From: Edaphosphingomonas laterariae
GTDB taxonomy: Bacteria; Pseudomonadota; Alphaproteobacteria; Sphingomonadales; Sphingomonadaceae
DNA: 64,000 nucleotides
Reading direction: 5' to 3'
Assembly: GCF_900188165.1 (NCBI RefSeq)
Contig: NZ_FZOS01000004.1
Location: 1-64,000 of the forward strand
Both the position numbers and the translations under genes were made by a program. The notes under the pieces were generated by a model, which was not told the DNA's origin, did no database searches, and worked only from the letters and a program-made list of their open reading frames with translations. Below are positions 1 to 7,419 of this stretch, piece by piece. Positions within the stretch are counted from its first letter, which is position 1. Each line of letters opens with the position of its first letter.

Positions 1-2
1 AT

Positions 3-386
3 TATCCCGATATCGCGCTTGAGGTTCTGCGCGATCACCCGGAAGGCGACATTCTCTCCCCTCCCACCCCCTCGCGCGAGGCGAGCGAGGATCAGGTGGA
101 GTCGGTGGCGCGATCTATTATGGGAGCCGCCACGCGCAATGCTACGTTCGAAACCTTCATCCATGAAGATGAAGCAAGGTCAGCGGCCCGCGCCGCACTC
201 TCGACCATCCAGAGCCGGGAGGACGCGCTGCGCGAGGCGCTGCTCGGTTGGCTGGCGTGGCACACGAAAGTCAATGTGGACGACGATTGCGAGTATCTGA
301 ATGAGGATGCTTGGGCGGATGCGGACGCCCTTGTGGTTCGCTCGCGGGACGCGATGGCCGCCCTCAACGCGGGAGGGGCGAAGTGA
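3..386 (+). CDS. Hypothetical protein, 5' end outside the window
   Basis: The frame is open from the left edge of the window to a TGA at 384-386, so this is probably the C-terminal part (about 127 residues) of a longer protein; an internal GTG at 96 could also serve as a start. The visible part is acidic and mostly helical, with no recognised domain. Its stop overlaps the ATG of the next gene (TGATG), so it belongs to the same tightly packed cistron series that ends in the integrase at 1644-2687. It is likely accessory cargo of an integrated element. Function unknown. Confidence 0.5.
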   Translation, partial: YPDIALEVLRDHPEGDILSPPTPSREASEDQVESVARSIMGAATRNATFETFIHEDEARSAARAALSTIQSREDALREALLGWLAWHTKVNVDDDCEYLNEDAWADADALVVRSRDAMAALNAGGAK

Positions 387-709
387 TGGGCGCGAAGATG
401 GCCTCGGCAACCCGCTCCGCACTTTATGACAAGCACGGCCGCGAGATTATGGTCGGCGATATTTTGAAGGTGTTCCACTTCATCGGCCGCCGCAACAAAC
501 ACCATTTCATGTTCAAGCAGGTGATGCGTGAGCAGAAGCTCGGGAAGGGTGTGGAAGATTATTTCTACATCAGCCATCTGAATTTTCGAGACGATGGCTA
601 CCACCTTCATCGCGACGGGTCGGTGTTGGGCGACTACGAAATCGTTCAGAGTATCGACGCTCAATTTGACCGGCGCCCACGTATTGATCCCAAGGAACCC
701 CGCCCATGA
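386..709 (+). CDS. Small hypothetical protein, YopX-like N-terminal pattern
   Basis: 107 residues. The ATG at 386 overlaps the previous stop (TGATG); the frame is open further upstream but the coupled start is favoured. The segment LYDKHGREIMVGDILKV resembles the small beta-barrel opening seen in phage YopX-type proteins (D-x-x-G-x-E-I-x-x-G-D-I), and the C-terminal part (LGDYEIVQSI) also fits that fold. The similarity is judged by eye only. It sits among small genes upstream of an integrase, which fits a phage or island gene. Role unknown. Confidence 0.5.
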   Translation: MGAKMASATRSALYDKHGREIMVGDILKVFHFIGRRNKHHFMFKQVMREQKLGKGVEDYFYISHLNFRDDGYHLHRDGSVLGDYEIVQSIDAQFDRRPRIDPKEPRP

Positions 710-1041
710 CCGCGCCGGAAGATCGGAAGCTGCCGGAACTCATCGTCACCAAGGGCGGGGTTCCATTCGCAGATCAGGCCGAAGGGGTAAGGCAATTCAA
801 GGCCGCGTGTCTCGCCGTGGCCAGCGAAGCCGAGGCCCCGGCTAAGCATGCTCAGGCAGCCGCCACCATCGAGCGCAAGGCCATCATCGCCTGGCATCGT
901 GAACAGGCCCGGCTTTGCGGCCAGGCCGCCAATGCAGCACGCGACCAGCGCGTTCAGCTGATCGAGCTCGAAAAAGCCCGCCACCATGTCCTGTCGGCCG
1001 CCTGCATCGAACGCGGCGCGCATGAACGCATGGTCGCCTGA
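706..1041 (+). CDS. Small hypothetical protein
   Basis: 111 residues, starting with an ATG that overlaps the upstream stop by four bases (ATGA), which indicates translational coupling. The protein is mostly alpha-helical, rich in Ala, Glu and Gln, with two Cys. It has no signal peptide or membrane segment. I do not recognise a family. The gene is part of the small-gene series preceding the integrase. Confidence 0.5.
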   Translation: MTAPEDRKLPELIVTKGGVPFADQAEGVRQFKAACLAVASEAEAPAKHAQAAATIERKAIIAWHREQARLCGQAANAARDQRVQLIELEKARHHVLSAACIERGAHERMVA

Positions 1042-1103
1042 ACCTTGACACTCCCGGGCGGTGGACTCACCCTCCACAGCCCACCGCCACGGAAGCCCCC
1101 GCC

Positions 1104-1415
1104 ATGGCCCGCAAAAGCGCCAATCCATCCAACCCCTTCAAGGTGCGCAACATGCGCGCCAAGCAACTGCGCAGCGGCGCCTGGGCCTATTACTGGCAGC
1201 CGTCCGATACGCTGCGCGCCAAAGGCTGGGAGGCGCAGGCCCTCGGCAACGATATCGGTGTGGCGATCGACAAGGCACGCGAACTCAATGAAGACGTCGC
1301 TCGCTGGAAGGCCGGCGCGGCCAAGCCCAAGGCCGTGCAGACGTTCGTGCCCCGGCAGGCCGCGCGCATTGCCGACGCGCTGGAGGCCCTGCGCAAAATG
1401 GCGGAGAGGAAATGA
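1104..1415 (+). CDS. Small protein resembling an integrase N-terminal region
   Basis: 103 residues. The segment around SGAWAYYWQPS, followed by RAKGW, ALGND and a helix ending ARELNEDVARWKAG, looks like the arm-binding N-terminal region found in many alphaproteobacterial phage integrases; there is no catalytic domain. It follows a 62-base gap after the previous gene, and its stop overlaps the next start (ATGA). It could be a free-standing DNA-binding accessory protein of the recombinase or a relic of an older integrase. The assignment is an inference from pattern. Confidence 0.5.
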   Translation: MARKSANPSNPFKVRNMRAKQLRSGAWAYYWQPSDTLRAKGWEAQALGNDIGVAIDKARELNEDVARWKAGAAKPKAVQTFVPRQAARIADALEALRKMAERK

Positions 1416-1654
1416 TGGCCAAAACCGCGCTTCCGAACTGGCCGCGCATGATGAAGCGGGACACCGCCGCCCAATATTGCGACATGAGCATAGCCGAGTT
1501 CGAGCGCGCCATCGCAAGCGGCGTGATCCCTATGCCCGTCCGCTTCGGCGACCGCGATCGCTGGAGTCGGGAGCAGATCGACGCATGGATCGCGCGCGCG
1601 GAAGGTGATGCACCGAAGGACTGGCGCGCCAATGCCCCGATCTATGCGCGGTAA
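1412..1654 (+). CDS. AlpA/excisionase-like helix-turn-helix protein
   Basis: 80 residues. The order KRDTAAQYCDMSIAEFERAI, then GVIPMPVRFGDRDRW, then SREQIDAWIAR is the typical winged-helix layout of AlpA/MerR-like phage regulators and excisionases: a first helix, a wing carrying the Arg/Trp, and a final Asp-x-Trp helix. It overlaps the upstream gene by ATGA and the integrase reading frame at its 3' end. The position directly before an integrase supports a role in directing excision or in element regulation. Confidence 0.7.
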   Translation: MMAKTALPNWPRMMKRDTAAQYCDMSIAEFERAIASGVIPMPVRFGDRDRWSREQIDAWIARAEGDAPKDWRANAPIYAR

Positions 1655-2687
1655 GAGCCATCCTCGCGTCAAGCGGGTCCGCGCGAAGGGGCGCGACTAT
1701 TACTATTTCGACACCGGCACGCTGAACGAGGCCGGGAAGCCCGTCTACAAGCGGCTGCCGGACCCGAAGGAGCGCAACTTCGGCGCGGTCTATGCGTCGC
1801 TCATGGCGCACGTCACCCAGCGCGCGAACATCAGGACCGAAATCACCCTCTCGCGGATGATCGACCTCTATCAGCGCGGCGCGACCTATGGGGCCATGAA
1901 GCCGGCATCCAAGAAACTCTATGACATTCAACTTCGCAAGATCGACGATGCCTTCCGAGGCGCCCCGGCCAATGCCGTTGAGCGCCGCGACACCGTACTC
2001 TTGCTCGACAGCCTGGCGGGCAAGCCGGCGACTGCGAATGTCGTGTTGGCCGTGCTCCGCGCGCTCTACAAATGGGGCCGGGATCGCGGGCACGTCACCA
2101 TAGATCCGGCAGCCGAGATCGACACATTCGACGTGGGCGAGCATGATCCATGGCCCGAGGCGCTGCTAGATGAAGCGCTGGCGTCCGATGACGACAGGGT
2201 TCGCCTCGCGACTGCCATGCTCTATTTCACGGCGCAGCGGATCGGTGATGTGTGCCTGATGCGCTGGAGCGATATCCGCGATGGGCGTTTCGAATTCACC
2301 CAGCAAAAGACCGGGCGGATGATGAGCGTCCCCGTCCATGCGTCACTCGCGGCCATCCTTGCCACGACGCCGCGCACCGGGCTGACGATCATGGCGAGCG
2401 CGGCAGGAAAGCCCTTCCACGTCTCCACCGTGCGCAACTGGCTACAGGCGTTTGCGGCAGAGCGCAGTTATCGCATCGTCCCCCACGGCCTACGGAAGAA
2501 CGCCGTCAACTCGCTGCTGGAGGCCGGGTGCAGCACCGGCGAAACCTCGGCGATCAGCGGGCAAAGCCTCGCCGTCGTCGAGCATTACGCCAAGCGTCGG
2601 GCCAACGTCCGCATGGGTTCTGCCGCCATCCTGAAGTGGGAGGGACATAAGGTGAACCGGAAAACTCTGGAAAACAGGAGGAAATGA
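1644..2687 (+). CDS. Tyrosine-type site-specific recombinase (integrase)
   Basis: 347 residues from the ATG at 1644. Starts at 1632, 1608 and GTG 1605 are also in frame and none has a well-spaced ribosome-binding site. Numbering from 1644, the catalytic domain shows Arg199 (QRIGD), Lys222 (QKTGR), His281/Arg284 (HGLRK) and the nucleophile Tyr315 (EHYAK). The N-terminal part has a basic, Tyr-rich DNA-binding start (KGRDYYYFDTG) and a core-binding helical domain. It should catalyse integration and excision of the element that extends leftward beyond the window. The gene lies 58 bases from the end of the chemotaxis operon. Confidence 0.9.
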   Translation: MRGKSHPRVKRVRAKGRDYYYFDTGTLNEAGKPVYKRLPDPKERNFGAVYASLMAHVTQRANIRTEITLSRMIDLYQRGATYGAMKPASKKLYDIQLRKIDDAFRGAPANAVERRDTVLLLDSLAGKPATANVVLAVLRALYKWGRDRGHVTIDPAAEIDTFDVGEHDPWPEALLDEALASDDDRVRLATAMLYFTAQRIGDVCLMRWSDIRDGRFEFTQQKTGRMMSVPVHASLAAILATTPRTGLTIMASAAGKPFHVSTVRNWLQAFAAERSYRIVPHGLRKNAVNSLLEAGCSTGETSAISGQSLAVVEHYAKRRANVRMGSAAILKWEGHKVNRKTLENRRK

Positions 2688-2745
2688 TGCCGGATTTCTG
2701 CGGCAGAGTCATAAAGGTCGGTTAAGCCGAATTAACAACCACGCG
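2688..2745. other. Junction between integrase gene and chemotaxis operon
   Basis: This short gap separates the integrase stop from the convergent end of the chemotaxis operon. It is the most likely place for the right attachment site, but the left half of the element is outside the window, so no repeat can be matched. No tRNA gene or clear terminator hairpin is seen. Confidence 0.25.
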
Positions 2746-3006
2746 TCAGGCCGTGCCAAGGCGGCGGCAGATGCTCTCCAGCGTGGCGCCAGCCGCCGCC
2801 ACACCGATATCGGGCGCCCGCAGAATCGCCGCGATCGCCGCCTGCCGCTGGCCGATATCATCAAGCGCCTGAAGCTCGTGGATATGCTGCCCCGCCACCG
2901 CCGGGTTGCCGCACAATGCAACGCCGAGCCGTTCGAGCGTGGCGCGTGCCGCATCCAGTTCGTCGGCCAGCAGCCCGAGGATGCGGCTTTCGTCGCTGTT
3001 CGCCAT
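2746..3006 (-). CDS. Small helical chemotaxis-operon protein, CheZ-like motif
   Basis: 86 residues, last gene of the chemotaxis operon, starting one base after the stop of the upstream cheB-like gene. It is predicted to be all helical. Around residues 44-56 it reads ELQALDDIGQRQA; Asp49 and Gln53 (D-x-x-x-Q, with Gly before Gln) match the spacing and flanks of the CheZ catalytic helix (QDLTGQ), in which Asp and Gln dephosphorylate CheY-P. No other CheZ, CheC or CheX is seen in the operon. The protein is much shorter than CheZ (about 210 residues), so this is a hypothesis from one motif. Otherwise the family is unknown to me. Confidence 0.65.
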   Translation of the reverse strand: MANSDESRILGLLADELDAARATLERLGVALCGNPAVAGQHIHELQALDDIGQRQAAIAAILRAPDIGVAAAGATLESICRRLGTA

Positions 3007-3007
3007 G

Positions 3008-4051
3008 TCAGGCGGCCGCCTGGGCGCGGCGGCATTCGCCCAGCAGAACGCCACCGATATCGTCCAGCACCACCGTCTGAATGGCCGCGCCGGCAGCCAC
3101 GGCGGCAGCCGGCGCTTCGCGCACCATCGCGCTCGCCGGATCCTGCGCGATCGTCATGCCACCCGCCGCGCGCAATGCCTTCAGCCCGGCTGCACCGTCA
3201 TTGCCCATGCCGGTCAGCATCACGCCCACGGCATCGGCCTTGGCGGTCTTGGCCAGCGTGGCGAACAGCAGGCTGGCCGACGGCCGGCTTCCAGCGACGG
3301 GATCGGACGCGATCATCCGCATCGACGCATCCGGCCAGCGATCGACCACGACATGGAAGCGCGGATCGGCCGCGACATAAATATTGCCCTGGGTAAGCGA
3401 CAGGCCATCCTGCGCCAGTTGCACCTTCGCCTTGGTCGCATCGTCGAGCCGCGCCACCAGCGGCTCCACGAAATCGGGATCGAGCTGCATCAGGATCAGC
3501 GTGGGCGGGCAGTTGGCGGGGAATTCGGGCAGGATCTGCAACAGCGCATCGACGCCGCCGGTGCCGGCGGTGATCGCGACGATCCGACCGTTCCAGTCGA
3601 ACTGCTCCTCGGCCGCGCGCGCATATTTGCGCCGTTCGCCGGACGGCACCTTGCCGGATGCGGCGGCCCGCACCAGCGCGGTCAGCTTGGGCGCAAGCCG
3701 GGTGAACTCCTCCATCGTCGCCTGCGTCGGCTTGGGAAAGCATTCGACGGCGCCCAGTTCGAGCGCGCGGAGCGAGGCCGACGCGCCCTTCTGGGTCAGC
3801 GTCGACAGCATCACCACCGGCATCGGCCGGTCGCGCATCACCTCTTCCAGAAACTCCAGCCCGCTCATGCCCGGCATCTCGACGTCCAGCGTCATGACGT
3901 CGGGCTTCAGCGCGGCAATCTGGTCCCGCGCTTCATTGGCATCGCCTGCATGGCCCACCACTTCGATACCATCGGCCTTTTCCAGCACGCCGCTGAACAG
4001 GGCGCGCATCGTTACCGAATCGTCGACAACCAGCACACGGACTTGCGACAT
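3008..4051 (-). CDS. CheB-like response regulator with inactivated methylesterase domain
   Basis: 347 residues with full CheB architecture: a receiver domain (residues 1-125; phospho-acceptor Asp56, conserved Lys107) and a C-terminal methylesterase fold (about 150-340). In active CheB the triad is Ser (ASTGG), His (QHMP) and Asp (GMGNDG). Here the first motif reads AGTGG (Gly163 replaces Ser), the second reads MQLDP (no His), and only Asp285 remains. The intact paralogue at 5524-6549 allows direct comparison. The domain should therefore not hydrolyse methyl-glutamate; it could be a phosphate sink, competitor or scaffold. It follows cheW by 32 bases. It may be annotated as protein-glutamate methylesterase in automatic pipelines. 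Confidence 0.88.
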   Translation of the reverse strand: MSQVRVLVVDDSVTMRALFSGVLEKADGIEVVGHAGDANEARDQIAALKPDVMTLDVEMPGMSGLEFLEEVMRDRPMPVVMLSTLTQKGASASLRALELGAVECFPKPTQATMEEFTRLAPKLTALVRAAASGKVPSGERRKYARAAEEQFDWNGRIVAITAGTGGVDALLQILPEFPANCPPTLILMQLDPDFVEPLVARLDDATKAKVQLAQDGLSLTQGNIYVAADPRFHVVVDRWPDASMRMIASDPVAGSRPSASLLFATLAKTAKADAVGVMLTGMGNDGAAGLKALRAAGGMTIAQDPASAMVREAPAAAVAAGAAIQTVVLDDIGGVLLGECRRAQAAA

Positions 4052-4083
4052 TTTCTTTTATTCCTTGGGACTTGAAATCAAAT

Positions 4084-4530
4084 TCAGGCGGCGTCGGCAA
4101 CCGGCTCGGCCGCCTCGCCGGACAAACGATCCAGATTGAGCACCATCACCATGCGGCCTTCCACGGGCACCAGCCCGTCGAGAAAGGCGCCGGCCGTTTC
4201 GTTGCCCAGCGCGGGTGCGGGCTGCAGTTCCGCCTCGTCGATCGAAACGATGTCGTTCACCGCGTCGACGATCAGCCCCTGCAACTGATCGGCGATCTGG
4301 ACGACGATGATGACATGGCGTGCGGTCGGCTCGGCAAGCCCCCAGCCCAGCCGGGCGGACAGATCGAGCACCGGCAGCACGGTGCCGCGCAGGTTGACGA
4401 CACCGCGCACATAAGGCGCGGCGTGCGGCAGGATGGTCGTCGGCGTCCAGGCGCGGATCTCGCGGATCGCCATGATATCGACGCCCAGATATTGCTCGCC
4501 GATCTGGAAGGTGATGAGCTGGCGCGACAT
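4084..4530 (-). CDS. cheW: Chemotaxis adaptor protein CheW
   Basis: 148 residues from the ATG at 4530 (MSRQLITFQIG). It is a single CheW domain: EQYLGVDIMAIREI near the N-terminus, the conserved VRGVVNLRGTVLPVLDL segment around residues 50-66, and a C-terminal VLNLDRL strand. CheW couples MCP receptors to the kinase CheA at the inner membrane. The gene lies between cheY (23 bases upstream) and the degenerate cheB copy in the same operon. The frame is open further upstream, but that extension only shadows cheY. Confidence 0.93.
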   Translation of the reverse strand: MSRQLITFQIGEQYLGVDIMAIREIRAWTPTTILPHAAPYVRGVVNLRGTVLPVLDLSARLGWGLAEPTARHVIIVVQIADQLQGLIVDAVNDIVSIDEAELQPAPALGNETAGAFLDGLVPVEGRMVMVLNLDRLSGEAAEPVADAA

Positions 4531-4553
4531 GGGCCTTGCTCCTTGGCTGTCGG

Positions 4554-4919
4554 TCAGTGGGAAACGCGGCGGATGGCGGAAGCGAGCTTTTCCGGGTCGA
4601 ATGGCTTGACGATCCAACCCGTCGCCCCGGCCTGGCGCGCGCGCGCCTTCTTCTCGTCCGAACTTTCGGTGGTGAGCACCAGGATCGGCATGTCGCGGAA
4701 GCGCGGGCGGGTGCGCAGTTCCTCGATCAGGCCGAAGCCATCCATGCGGGGCATGTTGATGTCGGTGATCACCAGATGCGGGGCGTTGCTGTCCAGCCAC
4801 TCCAGCGCGGCCACGCCGTCCTCGGCCTCGGCCACGGCATAGCCGCGCTCGGTCAACGCCGCGCGCAACAGCATGCGCATGCTGGGGGAATCGTCCACCG
4901 CCAATATCGTCTTGGACAT
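4554..4919 (-). CDS. cheY: Single-domain chemotaxis response regulator CheY
   Basis: 121 residues, a stand-alone receiver domain. The acidic pair Asp9/Asp10, phospho-acceptor Asp53 (TDINMPRMDG), Thr83/84 (LTTES) and Lys105 (VKPF) are all present. CheY-P carries the signal from CheA to the flagellar motor switch. No output domain follows. It lies in the chemotaxis operon between cheD and cheW; the 44-base gap after cheD is one of the larger ones in the operon. Confidence 0.93.
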   Translation of the reverse strand: MSKTILAVDDSPSMRMLLRAALTERGYAVAEAEDGVAALEWLDSNAPHLVITDINMPRMDGFGLIEELRTRPRFRDMPILVLTTESSDEKKARARQAGATGWIVKPFDPEKLASAIRRVSH

Positions 4920-4963
4920 CTCTCTTCTCCGGGCCGACCGTCATCGTCGTCGCCCCATTGTGG

Positions 4964-5527
4964 TTAAAAAAGCTCTACGTCGCCGCTGCTTCGCGGGGGC
5001 TGAGGTGCACGGTTTTCATCGATCCGCGCGTCCGCCTGGACGATCCTGCAGCGCACCTGGCCGAGCGCCGCGCGGAAATCGACACGGCGCGGCGTGTTGC
5101 CGCCGATATTGGCCTGGCTGAGTTCGATGCCGTCCTTGATCAGGAAATCCCGCGCGAACCGCCCATTGTCCGTGCCGATCGCATGCATGCCGGCGTGAAG
5201 ATTGGCGCCACCATAAAGATGGGCGCGCAGCCACGAACGACTGGCTCCCCTCTTCAGCATCTCGTTGACGAGCAGTTCCATCGCATAGAGGCCGTAGCGT
5301 TCGGCCTCGCCATCATCGCGCATCCGGCCGTGCCGAGGCTCCGACAGCAGAAAATGGTTCATGCCCCCCACCCGCGCGTGCGGATCGTACAGGCAGCAGG
5401 CGATGCAGCTGCCAAGCACCGTGGTCAGCACCACGGCGGGATCGTCGGTCACGAAGCTCGTGCCCTGCAGCACGTTGATGCGCTGTTCGGGCGGGCGGTG
5501 CAGGGTCGTGGCGGCCGGTGCGTTCAT
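4964..5527 (-). CDS. cheD: Chemoreceptor glutamine deamidase CheD
   Basis: 187 residues from ATG 5527, which overlaps the cheB stop by ATGA; ATG 5536 is an in-frame alternative. CheD hydrolyses specific glutamines of MCPs to glutamate. Numbering from 5527, the catalytic Cys41 (LGSCIACCLYD), His58 (GGMNHFLL) and Thr35, six residues before the Cys, match the spacing of the characterised CheD triad. The C-terminal half has the usual AHLYGGANL and NIGGNTPRRVDF segments. Its place directly after an active cheB fits joint tuning of receptor modification. Confidence 0.93.
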   Translation of the reverse strand: MNAPAATTLHRPPEQRINVLQGTSFVTDDPAVVLTTVLGSCIACCLYDPHARVGGMNHFLLSEPRHGRMRDDGEAERYGLYAMELLVNEMLKRGASRSWLRAHLYGGANLHAGMHAIGTDNGRFARDFLIKDGIELSQANIGGNTPRRVDFRAALGQVRCRIVQADARIDENRAPQPPRSSGDVELF

Positions 5528-6549
5528 CGGCTGCAATGCTCAAGCGCGCGACGCGCGATCCGGTCGAGCGGCAGTTCCTCCTCCACCGCGCCGATCTGCG
5601 CTGCGACGCGCGGCATGCCGTAGATCAGCGAACTCGCCTCGTTCTGGCCGAGCGTGGAGGCGCCGGCGCGGCGCATCTCCAGCAGCCCCTGCGCGCCATC
5701 ATTGCCCATGCCGGTCAGGATGATGCCCACCGCCCGATCACCAAGGCATTGTGCAGCGGACCGGAACAGCACGTCCACCGCGGGGCAATGGCCGTTGACC
5801 GGCGGCGCCTCGATCAGGCGCACATGCGGCTTCTGGCTGCCGCGCAGCATGGCATGGCGGGCGCCGCCGGGGGCGATATAGACGCTGCCCTGTTCCAGCA
5901 GATCATCGTCCCGCATCTCCACAACGCGCGGCGCGATGCTGTTGTCCAGCCGCGTGGCGAAGCAACTCGTGAACAAGGCCGGCATGTGCTGGACGATCAC
6001 GGTCGGCGGGCAATTTTCGGGAAAGCGCGCGAGCAGCGCACCAAGCGCCTCGACCCCGCCGGTCGACGCGCCGATCGCGACATAGCGGCCGTTCCACGCG
6101 AAGTCCGTCGGCGGGACGACGGGCACGGGCGCCTCCAGACGCGGGCGGCGGCGGCTGCGGGCGGCCTGCTTCACCTTGCTGGCCAGCACGCCATCGTCGA
6201 TGCACATCAGATCGGCCATGCCGCCTTCGGGCTTGGGATAACAATCCACCGCGCCCAGTTCGAGCGCGCGGAGCGTGGCATCGGCGCCGGCCTGCGTCAG
6301 CGTCGAAACCATCACCACCGGCGTCGGGCGCAGCCGCATGATCTTGTCGAGGAAATCGAGCCCGTTCATCTCGGGCATCTCGATATCCAGCGTCACGACA
6401 TCGGGATCGAGATCCTTGATCATCTGGCGCGCGGTGCTGGCGCGGTCCGCCGTGCCGATCACCTCGATCTCGGGATCGCGGCGCAGCAGCCCCGACAGCA
6501 GGGCGCGCATCGTCGGCGAATCGTCGACGATCAGCGTGCGCACCGTCAT
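5524..6549 (-). CDS. cheB: Protein-glutamate methylesterase CheB (active-type)
   Basis: 341 residues from ATG 6549, overlapping the cheR stop by ATGA. The receiver domain has phospho-acceptor Asp55; the linker is Pro/Arg-rich (residues 125-150); the methylesterase domain has the complete triad Ser162 (IGASTGG), His188 (VQHMP) and Asp284 (GMGNDG). It removes methyl groups from MCP glutamates when phosphorylated by CheA. This is the functional partner of cheR immediately upstream, in contrast to the degenerate copy at 3008-4051. Confidence 0.95.
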   Translation of the reverse strand: MTVRTLIVDDSPTMRALLSGLLRRDPEIEVIGTADRASTARQMIKDLDPDVVTLDIEMPEMNGLDFLDKIMRLRPTPVVMVSTLTQAGADATLRALELGAVDCYPKPEGGMADLMCIDDGVLASKVKQAARSRRRPRLEAPVPVVPPTDFAWNGRYVAIGASTGGVEALGALLARFPENCPPTVIVQHMPALFTSCFATRLDNSIAPRVVEMRDDDLLEQGSVYIAPGGARHAMLRGSQKPHVRLIEAPPVNGHCPAVDVLFRSAAQCLGDRAVGIILTGMGNDGAQGLLEMRRAGASTLGQNEASSLIYGMPRVAAQIGAVEEELPLDRIARRALEHCSR

Positions 6550-7415
6550 GCCGCGGCCTTTCGATAGATAGTCTGGCCGACGGACAGGAAATCGTCCGCC
6601 GCCGGACCCACCAGCCGCTCGCTGTGACCGATATAGAGATAACCACCGGGAACGAGCTGGGCAGACAGCCGCGCGATCAGCCGTTCCTTGGTCGGCTCGT
6701 CGAAATAGATCATCGTGTTGCGGCAGAAGATGACATCGAACTGCCCGCGGATCGGCCATTCGTTGAGCAGGTTGAGCTGGCGGAAGCGGATCAGTCCGCG
6801 CACCACATCGCCCATCTGCACACCATCCGCCGAGGCCCGCATCCAGGCGGATTTCATCGCCGGCGGAATATCCGTCGCCACCGCCGCCGGATAAAGGCCG
6901 CGACGCCCGATTTCGAGCACCTGGCTGTTGAGGTCGCTGGCCAGCGCCACGACATCGCCGCTGCGGATTGCGCGCGCATCGTCCATGTCGGTGCCGAGCA
7001 GGGTGAGCATCAGCGAATGCACCTCCTCCCCGCTCGATGAGCCGGCCGACCACAAGCGGACCCGCTGGCGCCGCGCGGCCTTTTCCACCAGCGCCGGCCG
7101 CACATGCGCCGCGAAATGCTCGAAATGATGGTTTTCGCGGAAGAATTTGGTGTGGTTGGTGGTCAGCGCCTCGATCGCCTGCACCCGTTCTTCGCGGTCG
7201 TTGCGCAGCAGCGCGACATAATCGCGGAAATTGTCGAGCCCGCGTGCCCGCACCAATTTGGTCAGCCGCGAATAGACCAGCATCGCCTTGCCATCGGCAA
7301 GCACGATCCCGGCATGGCTGTGGACAAGCCCCGCGATCGCCTGAAAATCCGCCCGCGTGAACGGAAATTGATCGGACGCCCCTTCGCCGCTGCCGCCGGT
7401 TTCTCCCGTGAACAT
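6546..7415 (-). CDS. cheR: Chemoreceptor methyltransferase CheR
   Basis: 289 residues. An N-terminal helical domain (FTRADFQAIAGLVHSHAGI) is followed by the SAM-binding domain with LWSAGSSSGEEVHSL (motif I, normally SAGCSTGEE) and the CRNTMIYFDEPTKERL segment typical of CheR. It transfers methyl groups from S-adenosylmethionine to receptor glutamates. It lies four bases after cheA and overlaps cheB. The MCP at the start of the operon ends in a W-x-x-F tail that could tether this enzyme. Confidence 0.95.
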   Translation of the reverse strand: MFTGETGGSGEGASDQFPFTRADFQAIAGLVHSHAGIVLADGKAMLVYSRLTKLVRARGLDNFRDYVALLRNDREERVQAIEALTTNHTKFFRENHHFEHFAAHVRPALVEKAARRQRVRLWSAGSSSGEEVHSLMLTLLGTDMDDARAIRSGDVVALASDLNSQVLEIGRRGLYPAAVATDIPPAMKSAWMRASADGVQMGDVVRGLIRFRQLNLLNEWPIRGQFDVIFCRNTMIYFDEPTKERLIARLSAQLVPGGYLYIGHSERLVGPAADDFLSVGQTIYRKAAA

Positions 7416-7419
7416 GCGC

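Noticed and set aside
2688-2745. tRNA fragment as integration target
   Set aside because: No cloverleaf or tRNA 3' end could be recognised next to the integrase.
2709-3035. Alternative minus-strand frame over the small CheZ-like gene
   Set aside because: It is out of phase with the operon, overlaps the end of the cheB-like gene, and is Arg/Trp-rich; the 2746-3006 frame starts right after the upstream stop.
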